Shown piece by piece: positions 11,304-23,035 of a stretch of 64,000 nucleotides of DNA (position 1 is the first letter of the stretch; each line of letters starts with the position of its first letter). Source of the stretch: Favolaschia claudopus (lineage: Eukaryota > Basidiomycota > Agaricomycetes > Agaricales > Mycenaceae); NCBI GenBank assembly GCA_037176885.1, contig JAWWNJ010000020.1:1550001-1614000 (forward strand), read 5' to 3'. Below the pieces are notes generated by a model. The model was not told the DNA's origin. It did not search any database and saw only the letters and a list, made by a program, of their open reading frames with translations. Made by a program: the position numbers and the translations under genes.

Positions 11304-13920
11304 TTACAGCGCTGTAACGCGCACCGGCACCTGCGCTCCTTCTTTCTCTCGTCCCCGTACCCTCGGTTCAAGCGTTATTCCCATCCGCCAGTCGATTGGC
11401 GTGGGAATCGGTTCGAAAGAGAACGATAGCAACAACACCGCAAGCACGAGTTCTGTAGGCGGTATCAGTTGATCTGAATAAACAAAATTTAAACAGGATG
11501 GCAAGCTTACTCATTTCGAGGAGCGCAAAGGTTTTTCCTCTGTGGTTCGTTTCGGTCAGAGGCCAGATGCAATAGAAGACGGGACGCAGAACACATACGG
11601 GCAGACTTTCGCACCGCTCAAAAAAGTCATCCTTTATCGAAAGTCAGCATTTCAAGAGCTATATGACGGTAGGAATACTCACATTCCAGAATACGCTCCC
11701 GGGAGCTTCGATTCTCCTTGCGTCCGGTTCAACCACCGCTCAGGTTTAAATTGCGCAGCATCGGCTCCCCAAATTGCAGTCGATCTATTTGCAGCACTCA
11801 TTCCGAGATACACCGCAGTACCTTGATGAATGAGCAACTCCTTCGTTTCTTCGCCATTCATAATTGAACGAATAGGGTAAGTGAGTGGAACCACTACGTC
11901 CTTCGTAGTTCTATAACGGTTTAGAGTCTCACGAAAAACGCCCCAAGATGAAAAACGAACTGTCGCCAAACAAATGTGACTGGAGAGTATATCCGCATCA
12001 TCTCTCGCACAACTGCGTCCAGTAATGGTAGTTTCTCTAATTCAGTGTAATCCAAATCTTCCCCGGGCGCTTTTTTCTGTAAGCAGATATTCAGGGACAT
12101 TCCAGGTATGCCCAAATGTTGAACGCTCACCGCCTTTGCATCACGCAGCTCCTCTCTGAGTCTAACTTGCAAATCTTGGTCCTCTGCTATAATAGTGAGG
12201 AACCTTGCGAGAGACGATGATGTAGTCTCTTGGCCCCCATGAACAATCGAACTGAAACTCGGTCAGCTCTGCAAAACGACTCACACCGCCATCTCAATTT
12301 TCATGCAACGCACCCCATGTTAGCCAAAACAGTATCCTCTGACATCTTGTGAGTCTCATCTGCATCCCAGTTGGCCTGAACTAACGTAGGGGGCATTAGT
12401 ATACAGTCGAAGCTGTCATAACCCATAGCCCTCGGTAGGGCCAAAAAGCTATGGGATATGATAGATTTATGGGTTATCCCAGCCAAAAACCGGTCAAAAA
12501 CCCCCAAAAATGTATGGGTTAAGGGAGATTATGGGTTATGGGAGCTATGGGTTATGACAGCTTCGACTGTATCTGCGAATGAAAAGATGACCGATACGCA
12601 CTCATCGACGTTATGAGATCCTTCCCCCCCGCCGCAGTATCAGCCAAAGCAGCCGAGCCACCTTCCTCGAGCATCCGCTGCCGAGCCTTGTAAAGGTTGA
12701 CGTAGACAGGATGCATCGCATCTACAGCAGCTCTGAACTGGTTTTAGAATGAGTTGGAAGAGGAAGAATTTGAGGCAGATTAATGGACAAACTTTCCGCG
12801 CCGAAGGCCAAGGAAGTGTTCCAACATAAGCCAGAGTTCTCCGTAGCCACACAGGCTTCATCTTCCTCCATGACTCCAAGAAAGGCAGCACAAGGAATAA
12901 TCGACTAGCGAGTGGACTGAAAAAGATCAGTTTGAAGGAATGCGTTATCCTACAATCCACGCTCACAGAACGGAAGTGATTGCGCCGTGGAATTCGTCGA
13001 AAGCCTCGCTTTTATCGTCAAAAGAATTGAACGTATGGCCGATGCCCGCGGTTCCAATTATTTCAAGGGCGGCCCGTGTTAGGCAATCAAGCATATCGAC
13101 GACTTTTCCGGGCGTATCAGAGACGGCAGCTTTGAGCTTGTCTTCCAACTGTGACGAGATGAGAACCTCAACAACCATTCTCTGCACAAAAGCATACCTG
13201 ATGAGCGACCTGATAGAACATCGGTGTCAATTTCGACACTCGGTTCGCTGTGAACAAAGCATCCATGTATTTTCTTTGCTTCTTGTGTTCGAGACCTAAA
13301 GTGAGACTGAATCAGTACAATTGGCCCTTTGCATTGACACATTGTCAGACGTACCTTGCACGGAAGCCACCCCATCGCCACAATGAATGATTCCGAACAG
13401 TCTTTGGACGGCATCAGACTCAGAATAAAGAAGAACATATGTTTCCTCATACCCGGCAAATTCTGTCGACTCCGGGAACCAAGCCTGCTGTCGTATGAGA
13501 ATAGCGTTCAGCGCTGCTGGGTCTGTGATGTACAAAGCATCTGCCTATCAAGGAATGGAAGAAGATATGAACGCTGTATTTCTCCGTCACGATAGTGGAG
13601 AGATAGACTGACCCCAGCGAGTCCACCCTTTAAACGCGCGACGTGCCCGTATTCTTCAGGCACATTGAAATGCCAGGGCAGAGCATCGGGGCTATGTAGG
13701 TCTAGTAGATATCCTGCATAAGAATGAGCTCGGTTGAACGATCCATGGGAAGACATCACTGCGCACCCACGACCGTGCTCGGAGTTGGCCCGGGAATGTA
13801 AGCATATGGCTTCTTACTCTTCATCCATTTTCTGAACGAAGAAGTAGCGATTGCGGCGAAGGTAGCCACAAATGCCGCAGTCAGCAGAGGAGAGATAGAG
13901 GAGGTGGAAAGGCCAGTCAT
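11304..13920 (-). CDS. cytochrome P450 monooxygenase
   Basis: Reading from the ATG at 13920, fifteen exons join in frame across fourteen GT-AG introns (mostly 45-75 bases) to give about 558 residues, normal length for a fungal P450. In order: a membrane anchor near residues 8-28 followed by KKP and the hinge IPGPTP; an EHKKQRK helix (~130); the I-helix oxygen-binding motif GGQETTS (~340); the K-helix ExxR as REMMR (~403); PERW (~470); and the haem loop FLSGAKVCPG with cysteine near 499. In the haem loop the usual arginine is lysine. The ligand cysteine is near an exon end, and the following glycine is completed in the next exon. P450s of this kind sit in the ER membrane and oxidise secondary metabolites or foreign compounds; substrate and CYP family cannot be told. 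I see no in-frame stop, so the gene looks intact. Intron 8 (12381-12601) is swollen by a 166-base mobile element. Confidence 0.88.
12404..12569. mobile_element. short TA-flanked element inside a P450 intron
   Basis: The ends are CAGTCGAAGCTGTCATAACC and its complement, with TA directly outside on each side (12402-12403, 12570-12571). The interior repeats TATGGGTTA-type words and codes for nothing. It lies wholly inside intron 12381-12601 of the P450 gene, leaving donor, acceptor and the branch-like CTAATG untouched. Removing the element and one TA gives a 53-base intron, the usual size here. The CAGT-type start and TA target fit Tc1/mariner-derived MITEs. Confidence 0.8.
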
Positions 13921-16344
13921 TGTGGGCGCAAAGGTTGGTGTCTCGGCCTTCTGGCAGGGTTTTACTGCTTCTTAGCGTCTGCCGTAAGATACGTGGGCTC
14001 AACGCCATGAACAGTCGTGAGATGTATCAGCGGGAGATTGTTCCTCCATAAGGGAGTCCCACATATTTTCAGCCGCGCGTTTGTGCAGGAGTGAAAGAAA
14101 ATCTGATGATGCGCAAAGCCAAGGGGTACTAAGCAATGACACCGACTCCCCCTCAAGACCCCAGAAACCAGACCCACCACCACCCGTGGGAACCTGCCTC
14201 ATAAGGTCAGCTGTCATCCCAATCCGGCAGCCAGTCTCGGCAATTTTCGCCAACATCGCGCAGAATGCACTCAGCTACGGTGTATCTGCATGATAGAGCA
14301 TATTATGCTGTACAGAACTACCAGAGTATACCCGATCTACATGCTCTGAATCTATGCCGGGCTCTATGATTATATTGAACCACTTCGTCTGCGAAAACCG
14401 CAGTTTCATTGATTTTGCAGCGCTTTAACTGAAGGAAAACATGGGGGCGGGGTTATATTATGTCTGTAGGCTAATACAGGCATATAAGCTGAGATGAAGA
14501 CTATATTGAGGCAAAATATGAGGTTCAGTTCAAGCTGCATTGAGAAAAGTACAGCTCAGGACCCCGAACCACCCTTTCACGTAACGGAGGGCGTCCATGT
14601 CCGGGATTCCACGGACCGTGACCCCTTGCGCGAAGCAGGCGAACAATCCGTAACACTCCAGAAAGTCTAGATTATCATTTCACCGTCAAACAGCCGCGGA
14701 AACGCTTCGCACTGTGGGCCCGCGATTCTGAGTCGAGGTACAGCACGTAGATTCCAGGCTCCCGAGCCGAGCGGTCTTGGGGGACAGCGTTGAGAATCGC
14801 ACCCCGCCCTCGCGGACAAGGAGCTTTGCGGGTCCACGGCCAGCTCGGAGGAAGTGCGTCCTTCACCAGCATTAGATAGCGTATGAGGACAGTTGGCCCC
14901 GATAGTACCAATCGACCAACACTGGCAGTTAATGGTGAATGTCCGGGTTCAGACCCTGCACTCGCACATCCCCAGCAAGAAATCAAGCAGCCATTCCATT
15001 TCGGGTTAAGCGCTGTGAAGATACACCAGTCGCACAGACAGAAAACCGAGCAAGCGTGGTCCACAGTGAAGGGAAAGAGAAGTGTTGACCCGGGAGACCG
15101 TGCCGAGGGGAACCTATGTCGTAATAGACAGATTTGCTTCCGTTCGCTAAGGTCGCGTATCTGTGGCATCACAATCAACGAAAATGAAGACATTGCGTCA
15201 GGAAGGCAAGCTTTTGGCTGGAGAACTTCAGCCTAGGTCAGTACATTTGGCACAAATTGCACGCAGAAATAAACACGGAATTCAGGTCCGAGAGCTATAA
15301 TCATTGAAGTCACAAACCGAGACCTCAGAAACTTCTAAGAGTCTTCGCATCCATGATCCCATCTACCTTCATGTCGCATGTCGTAATAGGCGCAAATTTG
15401 CTTCCGCTCGCTTGCTGCGTCAAAGGAACTCGAAAGTCTCCAGATCCAACCACGAGGTCGAGGCACGGAGAACATGAGGCTGCGAAGGACGATGTTTTGG
15501 AAAGTAAGGACCGGGAAGAAACGGTTTGTCGACTGGAGCATCTTTCCCGAGACACCATAAGGGAGGGTGAAGCCAATTAATCAAATCTTGGTTGGGAGTA
15601 CATCCAGAGCGCAAGAGAGCGACGGGGAGATGGAGGTAAAGAACAGCAAGCGATGTGACCGTGACTGCCGTGACAGTCGCGGGCTGTTGTGGCCATTAAT
15701 TAACTTTGATCCGTGTGTGATCGCAATGGGAACGGTGTTCAACAACACTGCCCAAGAGCCAAAATGGTCTGTGGCGACGAAGAGCGCCTCAAAAGAATAC
15801 TCTATTCTTTATACCTTAACACATTCTTTACTGCGTGGCTGAGCTGCAGTCCCATTCTTTGCGCCGGTGTCCACTAGAATTTTCAACCAGTGTTCTGTGC
15901 AGCTGGGTCTGGACTTCTGAAGTCTGTAATGATTTACCTTTTTCTAAAGTGGCAAAGTTTCCAAGGTAATCCATCCACTTTAGCGAGCCGGTATCCGGAT
16001 ATTGCCGACTCCCGCTGTCGCATTAGTTGTCTTGGAGGTTCGGGAGCAACTGAGATACAGATGTCCGCGATAACTTCGGTATTTGGGAACATGTGTACGG
16101 TGTGTAAAATATTGCCTACAAATTGAGATAATTCCTGGCGGGATCCTTGAGTCCTATACTTCTAAGACGATGATTCCCTAACTAAATATCCTTACTTAAA
16201 TACATTAGAGTCTAAGTTCTACAGTGGGTCAACAACGATGGTATATGAATCCTGATCCCTAAGTTTGCCCCCATTCAGTCTATATTTCTCCCGCATTGAA
16301 GCAAGAAGCTTGCTACCACCGCCGGCTCCAACAGTCCCAGATGA
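13921..16344. other. 2.4 kb with only unrecognised open frames
   Basis: Minus-strand open frames at 15193-14675 (172 codons, ending GIYVLYLDSESRAHSAKRF) and 15616-15420 (a hydrophobic stretch then CTPNQDLINWLHPPLW) have a protein-like feel. I recognise neither and could not join them with convincing introns. A word around GCAAATTTGCTTCCG near 15390 recurs in variant form near 15130. Nothing else is supportable. Confidence 0.35.
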
Positions 16345-16350
16345 ATGGCC

Positions 16351-17418
16351 TAGGGTACGCGGGACGGGCACGGTTCGATTTCCGGCGAAAGGCCGCGGAA
16401 CTCGATTGATGCCCGGAAACACGGTCACATGATCACTTTCTTTCTATATTTCCTTGGTTCCGGCTCCTTTCTCACTCCTTTCCTTGCTCCTAATATGGCA
16501 CGAAGGCCCTCAAAGCAGATGTTTTTGACCAAAGACAGCCCTATATAAGCACTTAGGTAAGAGAGAAGACATATTCAAGTTGAATTCATGTACTCATTTA
16601 CACTATGTTTAAAATCCGAGTATTTATTTAAAACCTAGTACGATCCAGCGGCAGCTTGAATGCTCATTCAATGCTTGTGAGTATCTTGTCCAAGATTCTG
16701 GGTAATCTGATGCCGAATCAAGCCCAGTATTCGCAGCAAGGTGGTGTACTAGACGTAAGGGCTACTGACAGGGTTTCGTTTGCTCTCAGAGTCCTCTGCA
16801 TTTGAACTGACTGTCCTTCATTGAACAGTTTCAGATTGAAGGATGCACCCCGATTAATCACGATTCTTTTTTTTAAATTGTCATCTAGTCCATTCATTTC
16901 TCCACTGGAAGTTCGTGTGCGGGCTCAAAATCCTTGGAGGCGACGGCGCCGCAGTGGGTTGAATAGAATGAGTACCTTGAACTGACCTGGGTTTGAGCAG
17001 AAGTTGCAAGTTGAATTAGGATTTAAATCAGGTGTGCAATCAAGGATCTGGAAAAGGTATGACTTAACTGGCTACGAGTCGAAAGGGCTTGATGTTGTAG
17101 ACCCACCGAACTGTGTTATGATCTAAACTGTTCCGTTACAGTTCAACCAAGTAAACTCAACTTGATGTGTTCCTAGGGTCCAGGGAGAGGTATATTAAAT
17201 GGTAGTGTGAGGTGACGAGTGTTCAAGGTCGTAAAAAGGTGAAGGCATGCGTGGAATGACTGCAAGAGGTCGAGAGAGGCGGTACGATCAGCGGCACGGA
17301 GTGATAAATGCAAAAGACAAAGCTGTCATGTGACCGTGTTTCCCGGCTGAGGCCGGGCATCAATCGAGTTCCGCGGCCTTTCGCCGGAAATCGAACCGTG
17401 CCCGTCCCGCGTACCCTA
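16351..17418. mobile_element. 1.07-kb element with long inverted ends and 6-base target repeat
   Basis: The first 66 bases (TAGGGTACGCGGGACGGGCA...) are a perfect inverted match to the last 66. After a 10-base indel a further 20 or so bases pair. ATGGCC lies directly outside both ends (16345-16350 and 17419-17424), a 6-base target-site duplication. The interior has no open frame of note. It is a non-autonomous DNA element; TSD length and terminal sequence do not fit the TA-flanked elements elsewhere in the window, and I cannot name its superfamily. Confidence 0.75.
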
Positions 17419-17897
17419 ATGGCCTCCCCGGTTAACTCTAAATTGACTGCATTTTGAGCTCGCGATATTCTTCCTAGAAGCTCTGGCTGTGAGGCGTTTG
17501 AATATATCTGTGAAAAACGATGTTAGCAAGGGATTCGACGGTTTCTTTTATGAGTGAAATAATGTACCCAAATATAATTGTCGCGCGGCATGAAAATCAA
17601 CGTCATTCCGTTCACGGTCATCATTCGAGACCTAGAGGACCGGTCAGCTAAGTGAATTCCTGCAGAGAGGAATATATCACTCACGCTCTGTCGGGAGTCA
17701 AGCCCAGCATCTCCGACGTCCGCTGCCTCTCCAAGATATTGCGGATCTCGACCTCGGGGTGACGATGCCGTTGAATCAACGCAATATTCTGACCATTTTG
17801 ATTTTGGAACAGCGTCACGCCAGGCATCGGAGCGTCCGTCAGGATACGGAAGTAAGGGCGAGATTTCGGCCCAATTATATTGCAGTTCAGCACGGTA

Positions 17898-18264
17898 CAG
17901 TTGCGGCGAAATTAAATGCATTACCATATATAGAAATCTCGCTCAGTCTTCGGCGGTGTCGCTTCCAAGACGCAAAAGCAAGAGCCCCGGGTATTGCATG
18001 ACATTCAGAGTATGCCTGAGTGAGTATATGAGCATTTCAAGCAGGACATTCTGGTCAGAAACAGTCCAATGCGTATCATAGAAGTCAGCCAATTGCGAAC
18101 CGAATTGACCCTTCCCTTGTGATTGCGAGCATCTTCAGCCATGCTGACACCCAGTAGTAGAGTATCCGTAGCCAATCTACCCGAAACATCCATGGCTAGC
18201 TTTCCCAAGGTCGATTTCTTTGAAATTTCCTTATATGGTAATGCATCTAATTTCGCCGCAACTG
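17898..18264. mobile_element. CAGTTGCGGC-family MITE, copy 1
   Basis: Starts CAGTTGCGGCGAAATTAAAT and ends with the complement, flanked by TA on both sides (17896-17897, 18265-18266). About 45 bases pair at the ends (ATGCATTACCATAT... and complement). It has no coding capacity. It is a relative of the elements at 19431, 24215 and 44879. Confidence 0.8.
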
Positions 18265-18266
18265 TA

Positions 18267-19430
18267 GGATTGAATGAGGTGAATTTGAACGACAGGAACG
18301 TCGGTAACGCGTTGGGTGAGGAGAATGGCACCGCGCCGTACGTCGATAGCGCAGAGCCTGAGGATTGCCAGCCCTGAGAGTAGGGATTGATCGTCGACAT
18401 TCCTTGTTGGATGGAACAGTTGTGGTAGACTGGCTTAGAATTTTGGAGGTGCTGGCTGGTTAGCTTTTCTGCGTGAGTTGCTGAACAACCTCGAACTTAT
18501 GTAGCTTCGCGGCCAAAGCTGCAATGGGATACCGGACGGCGACTTGGAAGGGCAAAGAAAGTAAAAGAATTGAGCTGAGAAGATGGCTCATACTTGTGTG
18601 AGTTGAGCGTCCGTGACATTAACATTATCCCCAGTCGAAGGTAAATACAGTCGACCTTGTAGTCAGACGGTGCAAGCTCCGATGGCGCGGTAGGTCTTCA
18701 CGGCTGACGCGCTTCGGCGGCCCAGCGGCGGCAGAGCACTGAAACATCGTATTAGCACTCGCTTAGAAATTTGTCGTCGGAATATTAGAGTGCAAGAACG
18801 CGTGCCGGGGTTCTCGGACTATAAATGGCTACAAAAGCGGTGCAAGGATATCTGACATTTTTTGAAATGCGAGGTAACCGAGACGCGAATTCTATTGCAG
18901 CCAAGCCATTGCATAATTTGGAGATGTCGGAAAGTGTTTTTCCGATTCCCCACACATGGAAATCCACATGAAGAGCCAACAGCAGAATTTTCGAGATATC
19001 GACTTGAGAGCAAGTTGGCAGCGACGCTCGTCTGAACAGGGCCGGCTATGAAACCAGGAAAAAATTTGAGATTTACATATCGGAAGAGTTGGAGGTGCGT
19101 GCTGCGTCAGTAGGATGATAGAACCGGCCGACACTGACTCGAGTCATTCAAGGTGAGGAACGCAAGCCACATGCGCATTTGCGGAGGTCCTGCGGAGAAG
19201 TCGACCCTTGGCACCAGAAATGAATACCGATAGTCTATCGATGTTCCTCCCTTCAAAGAATGAAACTCCTGGAAGAAAGCCTTCATAACTGCTCACCGTC
19301 AAAGCCCGACAACAACTTTGGTAGTACTGCATGGAATATACCGATTATTCGGCTAGTTCAGACCCAACATCCCAGATAAGGTTCCCATACCATTCCCGAC
19401 TCAGCCCAGTCCATATGAGTCGGGGAGGTA
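18267..19430. other. gap without recognisable gene
   Basis: I see no coding exon, RNA gene or element end that I can support in this 1.2 kb. Confidence 0.4.
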
Positions 19431-19810
19431 CAGTTGCGGCGAAATCAATTTACTTACCAAATATGGAAATTCCCACCAAAGCCGCCCTACTGCACAGAAA
19501 AACGACTCACTGGTCGGTGGAAATAGAATAGACGGGATGTATTTCTTGTGTAGAATAGGTCTACCCACAAAAACAAGCCGAATCTGTCATGCTTCTCACA
19601 GGTTTTGGCTAAAATTTCCCGGACAAGCTCGCCGGCCAGCTCGGCAAAATCCATAAAAAAACACAGACTTTTCTACACCAAACATACCGGCTTGAGGCTC
19701 TCAACATTTTTGTCAACTTGCCGCTTGAGAAACCCATTCATATCCAAGAGAAAGACGGGGATTGATCGGAATTTCCATATTTGGTAAGTAAATTGATTTC
19801 GCCGCAACTG
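19431..19810. mobile_element. CAGTTGCGGC-family MITE, copy 2
   Basis: Ends are CAGTTGCGGCGAAATCAATT and its complement, with TA outside (19429-19430, 19811-19812). About 45 terminal bases pair. It is non-coding. It is closest to copy 1 in having GCGGCGAAAT rather than GCGGCAAAAT. Confidence 0.8.
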
Positions 19811-19812
19811 TA

Positions 19813-21276
19813 TGTAGCAAGGCGACGTATCGAGACAAGAAGCCAGGCCATCAATATTGTTCGGAACTCCACTTGCAACCGAAAGACGCCGACAACGGAC
19901 AGCGCAAATCGCGTGGATCAGAGTGGATCAACGAGGATCGAGCGGATCATTGTGGGCGCCAACGGTGGTGGCAGGCAAATCCCTTGGGCAAATCTCTAGT
20001 CGAAGTACGACGCTTGATTCTCATCCAAGTAAAGAGGACACAGACGCACGAGAACAGCTCGACTGAGGTGTGCGCATTGAAGGTGTGCGGATGTTTCTAA
20101 TTATTTAAGCCGCGTGGTGGAATAAGTAAAGGGTTCCTTAGCCGCGCCGACTGCGATTGCAAGCTGGAGCAGCTCATTGACCGACGCATCCGTCGGGAAG
20201 CACTGAGTGTCTCACATGGTTGCCGAACAACGAATTCGATCCAAAATTGATGGGATCACTGTTCGAAACTTTTCGCCTTTTCGCTGGAAGGAATATCTGG
20301 AGCGAAGCATGTATGGAGGCGTATTTTGGGCGAGCTTTTGCGGGTACGAAAGGGGAATTTTCGAGGCCAGTGGGGTCAGGGTTCCGGCGGTGTTACCATG
20401 TTCACATACTTGGGTATAGTTTTCTGCCGGCAGTCTTCCTCACGCGTTTGGCGGTCATGGTGCATCTAGGTCTCAGAATATTATTGAATATCGAAGCGAT
20501 TCCAGAAGCAGAAATTTGCTCCATACATGAGGAAGAAGTACGTTCGTCGCAAACTACCGGCACGGCACCATGATGAGCGGTTGTACAGTGCACTATTTTC
20601 TACCTGGGTTGTTATAATTAGATTCCATAGTGACATATTATGGGACCCACAAGTTCATTGCCATGCCGCACGAAAAAGCTATACTGTACGATCCGCAGTC
20701 CGTGGTGGTCGGAATGACGGTCCAACCATGATGCTTGTCCGGAGAACGCCGAAGCGTTTGATTTCCCAAACAAGCACTGCGTTCCGACCCTTCCTAAACG
20801 GAGGGCGAGGTTAGGGGACTTACACTGAGCTCAACGGAGATCTGTGCTTAGCCAACTAAACCGACTCTGTGCAGCTCAGTCTAGCTCAGTTGATCTCAGT
20901 TTAGCCGATTGTAGGTCTGCGCGGCTCAGCGTACTAGCTTAAACAGAGCTACACTAACCTTGTTTACCTATCCTATGGCTCCTTGACAGAGTTCCGCCGA
21001 CTTTCCCGATACCACGAATTTGACAGAACGTGAATATCTTGCAATCATCACAATTGACACGGGTGAACCGCTCTTGTGAGGGAAGAAGGTAAGTTTAGAT
21101 GTGCAGAGCCATGCTGAGATCACCTACACATACCTCTACTGAGCTGCTGTGAGCTAAACCCATGTCCAGACGGGTTTAGACGTGTTTCCAGCTAAAAATA
21201 TCCTGCGTGTAAGCGGCTAAACGGAGGCTGTGTACCAGAACTAGACTGCATTCAACAGCTGAACCCTGCTTACGAG
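19813..21276. other. gap with scattered AGCTCAGT words
   Basis: I recognise no gene. Between 20820 and 21180 the words AGCTCAGT, GAGCTCA and TTTAGCC recur in both orientations, like the subterminal repeats of a DNA transposon, but I cannot find paired element ends. Confidence 0.35.
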
Positions 21277-21857
21277 GGGTGCTCAATCCTTGAGGTCAAG
21301 TCGACCGAACCCAAACTTTCCCTTAGCGATGGTTAGCCGCTGTTGATCGTTTCCTTGTCTCCTTATGTAACCACTACTCGAAATCGATACACGACGCGTC
21401 ATACAGGGCGAAAAAACGCGATGCTATGCAGGAAAAAAATGGGCAGTAAGTTGTAAACGCTTGCACGTAGGATAGGACGCAAAAACTAGACTTTATACTC
21501 GCTAGGAGGGAGATATGGCTCAGAGCAAGCAAACAGCCTCAGGACGGCGGCATAGCAACCATACTCGTAGTGAGAAAAAGTCATGGACGGTCGGTTCTTT
21601 GACCGATCTCGGCCGTCTTTGCACCTTTTTGCATGGTTCCGACTGCATCTGCAGCAAATTACTGACCATTACCGAGATCAAAAATAATTGATGTTTGGCC
21701 GATGTTTTCGCAAGTGTACAATGGTTTGCAGAGGCTTTGCAGATGCGCATCAACTCGGCGATTGATTGGAATCATCACCACGCATCAGCGAAATCTCCCG
21801 CTTTTGCTGATGTAGTGTTGGGTTGGGTTCGACTTGAGCTCAAGGATTGAGCACCCC
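21277..21857. mobile_element. inverted-repeat element with GGGGTGCTCAATCC ends
   Basis: Left end GGGGTGCTCAATCCTTGAGG, right end the near-complement (GGATTGAGCACCCC). About 40 bases pair. TA follows the right end and GA precedes the left, so one TA may have mutated. A partial copy of the CTCGTAGTGAG family lies inside (21564-about 21715). The ends resemble those of the element at 53864-54048 (GGGGCGCTCAATTC), suggesting one superfamily. Confidence 0.6.
21564..21715 (+). repeat. partial CTCGTAGTGAG-family element
   Basis: Nearly the same sequence as the left arm of the element 32403-33780, starting CTCGTAGTGAGAAAAAGTCA after TA and running through the ATCTCGGCCGTCTTTGC word to the ATCAAAAATAATTGATGTTT word. 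The other end is missing, so this is a fragment nested inside 21277-21857. Confidence 0.7.
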
Positions 21858-21859
21858 TA

Positions 21860-23033
21860 CAGTGCCGGACACGCAAAGTCGACAATGTTGATTGCCGGCG
21901 AACGGGAATTTTGGGGATAAATCTGACTTCACAATCGGATTCGCCGACCCCGGAAAAGCTCAAAAAACCACCTCCGAAGTTTTTCCCACGACATTTTGGC
22001 TGTGGCCAAATTTTTGAGCCAAAAAATCAAAATTGTGGGTACTGTACCTCCCTGTATGGGAGCAACACGCAGAGGACCGTGACAAAACGGTTGCCTCTTT
22101 TTCAGGCAACGGAGCCGCCGTGAGCCGTGACGGTTGCAAAAAGAAGCAACCAAACATGGCCGGAATTGGGTCAAAACGAGGAAAACACACGTCCTTTGCC
22201 TCGGAGCGGCTGGTACGAGCGCTTGTAATGGCGGGGAGGATTGCTGCAATTTTCTGAAGCGAAGATTGAATTTTTTTTCAGGGATGTCACGATTTTTTGA
22301 AGGCAACCACTCTCGCCGTTACCGTGACACAGCGGAAAAGAGGCAACACAACGGACCCCACCGTTACCGTGACGGTTGCTCACATACAGGGAGGTACAGT
22401 ACCTCTCCGAGCCTCAGGGAGCAAAAATTAGCTAACTAGTATGCCTTCTGAAGCTCGAACACAAACAGAGTTGGGCAGCCCAAGTGGGCGGGCCATCTCA
22501 AATTTGGGTAAGGCAGCTCTGAGCTGAAGAAAAGGATCTTGGCTCATGATAGAAAGGAAGGATGCTGGTTGAGTGCCATGTCGCAAGACTTTCATAGGTG
22601 TGCATTCCATGCTGCACACAATACCTCAACAACGTTGCAATGCTAAGTAAGTTGATGCTAAGTACAATCTTATCTTTGACAGTAACATGTAACGTGACTC
22701 GAATTGCCAAATCCGGTGCGATTTCCCAGGCAAAGAGAGGCAGATTTCTCAGAAACCGCTCGTGGAATTTTCTTTATTTTATCAGACTCATAACTTACTC
22801 AACGAAAGGAGTCGATTGCACTATGTCCGAGGTTTTTCCCATCAATTTTGAGGTTACGGCCAAATTTTCGGCTATCATTTCATAATTTTTCGTTTTTTTT
22901 GACAATCGGCTCGTGCAAAACTGTTCTTTGGATGCTTAGCGACTGTTGTACATAAAAATCTAGACATCTTGGGGTATGTCACACTTTCCATAAAGGGAAG
23001 ATCAAAGTTGTCGACTTTGCGTGTCCGGCACTG
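21860..23033. mobile_element. 1.17-kb TA-flanked element with CAGTGCCGGACACGC ends
   Basis: About 28 terminal bases (CAGTGCCGGACACGCAAAGT...) pair perfectly with the right end, and TA lies on both sides (21858-21859, 23034-23035). Its left TA is also the base pair that follows the neighbouring element 21277-21857, so the two sit back to back. The interior lacks a transposase and holds a second, nested element at 22042-22399. CAGT starts and TA fit Tc1/mariner derivatives. Confidence 0.75.
22042..22399. mobile_element. nested MITE with CTGTACCTCCCTG ends
   Basis: Ends CTGTACCTCCCTGTATG and complement, TA outside (22040-22041, 22400-22401). Further inside, GTTGC and CCGTGAC words pair. It is non-coding and lies within the larger element 21860-23033, so it inserted later. 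Confidence 0.75.
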
Positions 23034-23035
23034 TA

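Noticed and set aside
11500..11640. Apparent stop and loss of the haem motif, first read as a P450 pseudogene
   Set aside because: Splicing at GTATGT...CCACAG and GTAAGC...CTACAG restores FLSGAKVCPG and an open C-terminus, so the gene looks intact.
13150..13205. A 16-base intron candidate in the P450 (GTATGC...GTGCAG)
   Set aside because: A normal 49-base intron using the same donor and a later acceptor (CGTCACAG) gives a better family match (VAHQLEDKL).
17681..18400. Open frames overlapping the CAGTTGCGGC MITE copy 1
   Set aside because: They run through the inverted ends of the element and lack any domain.
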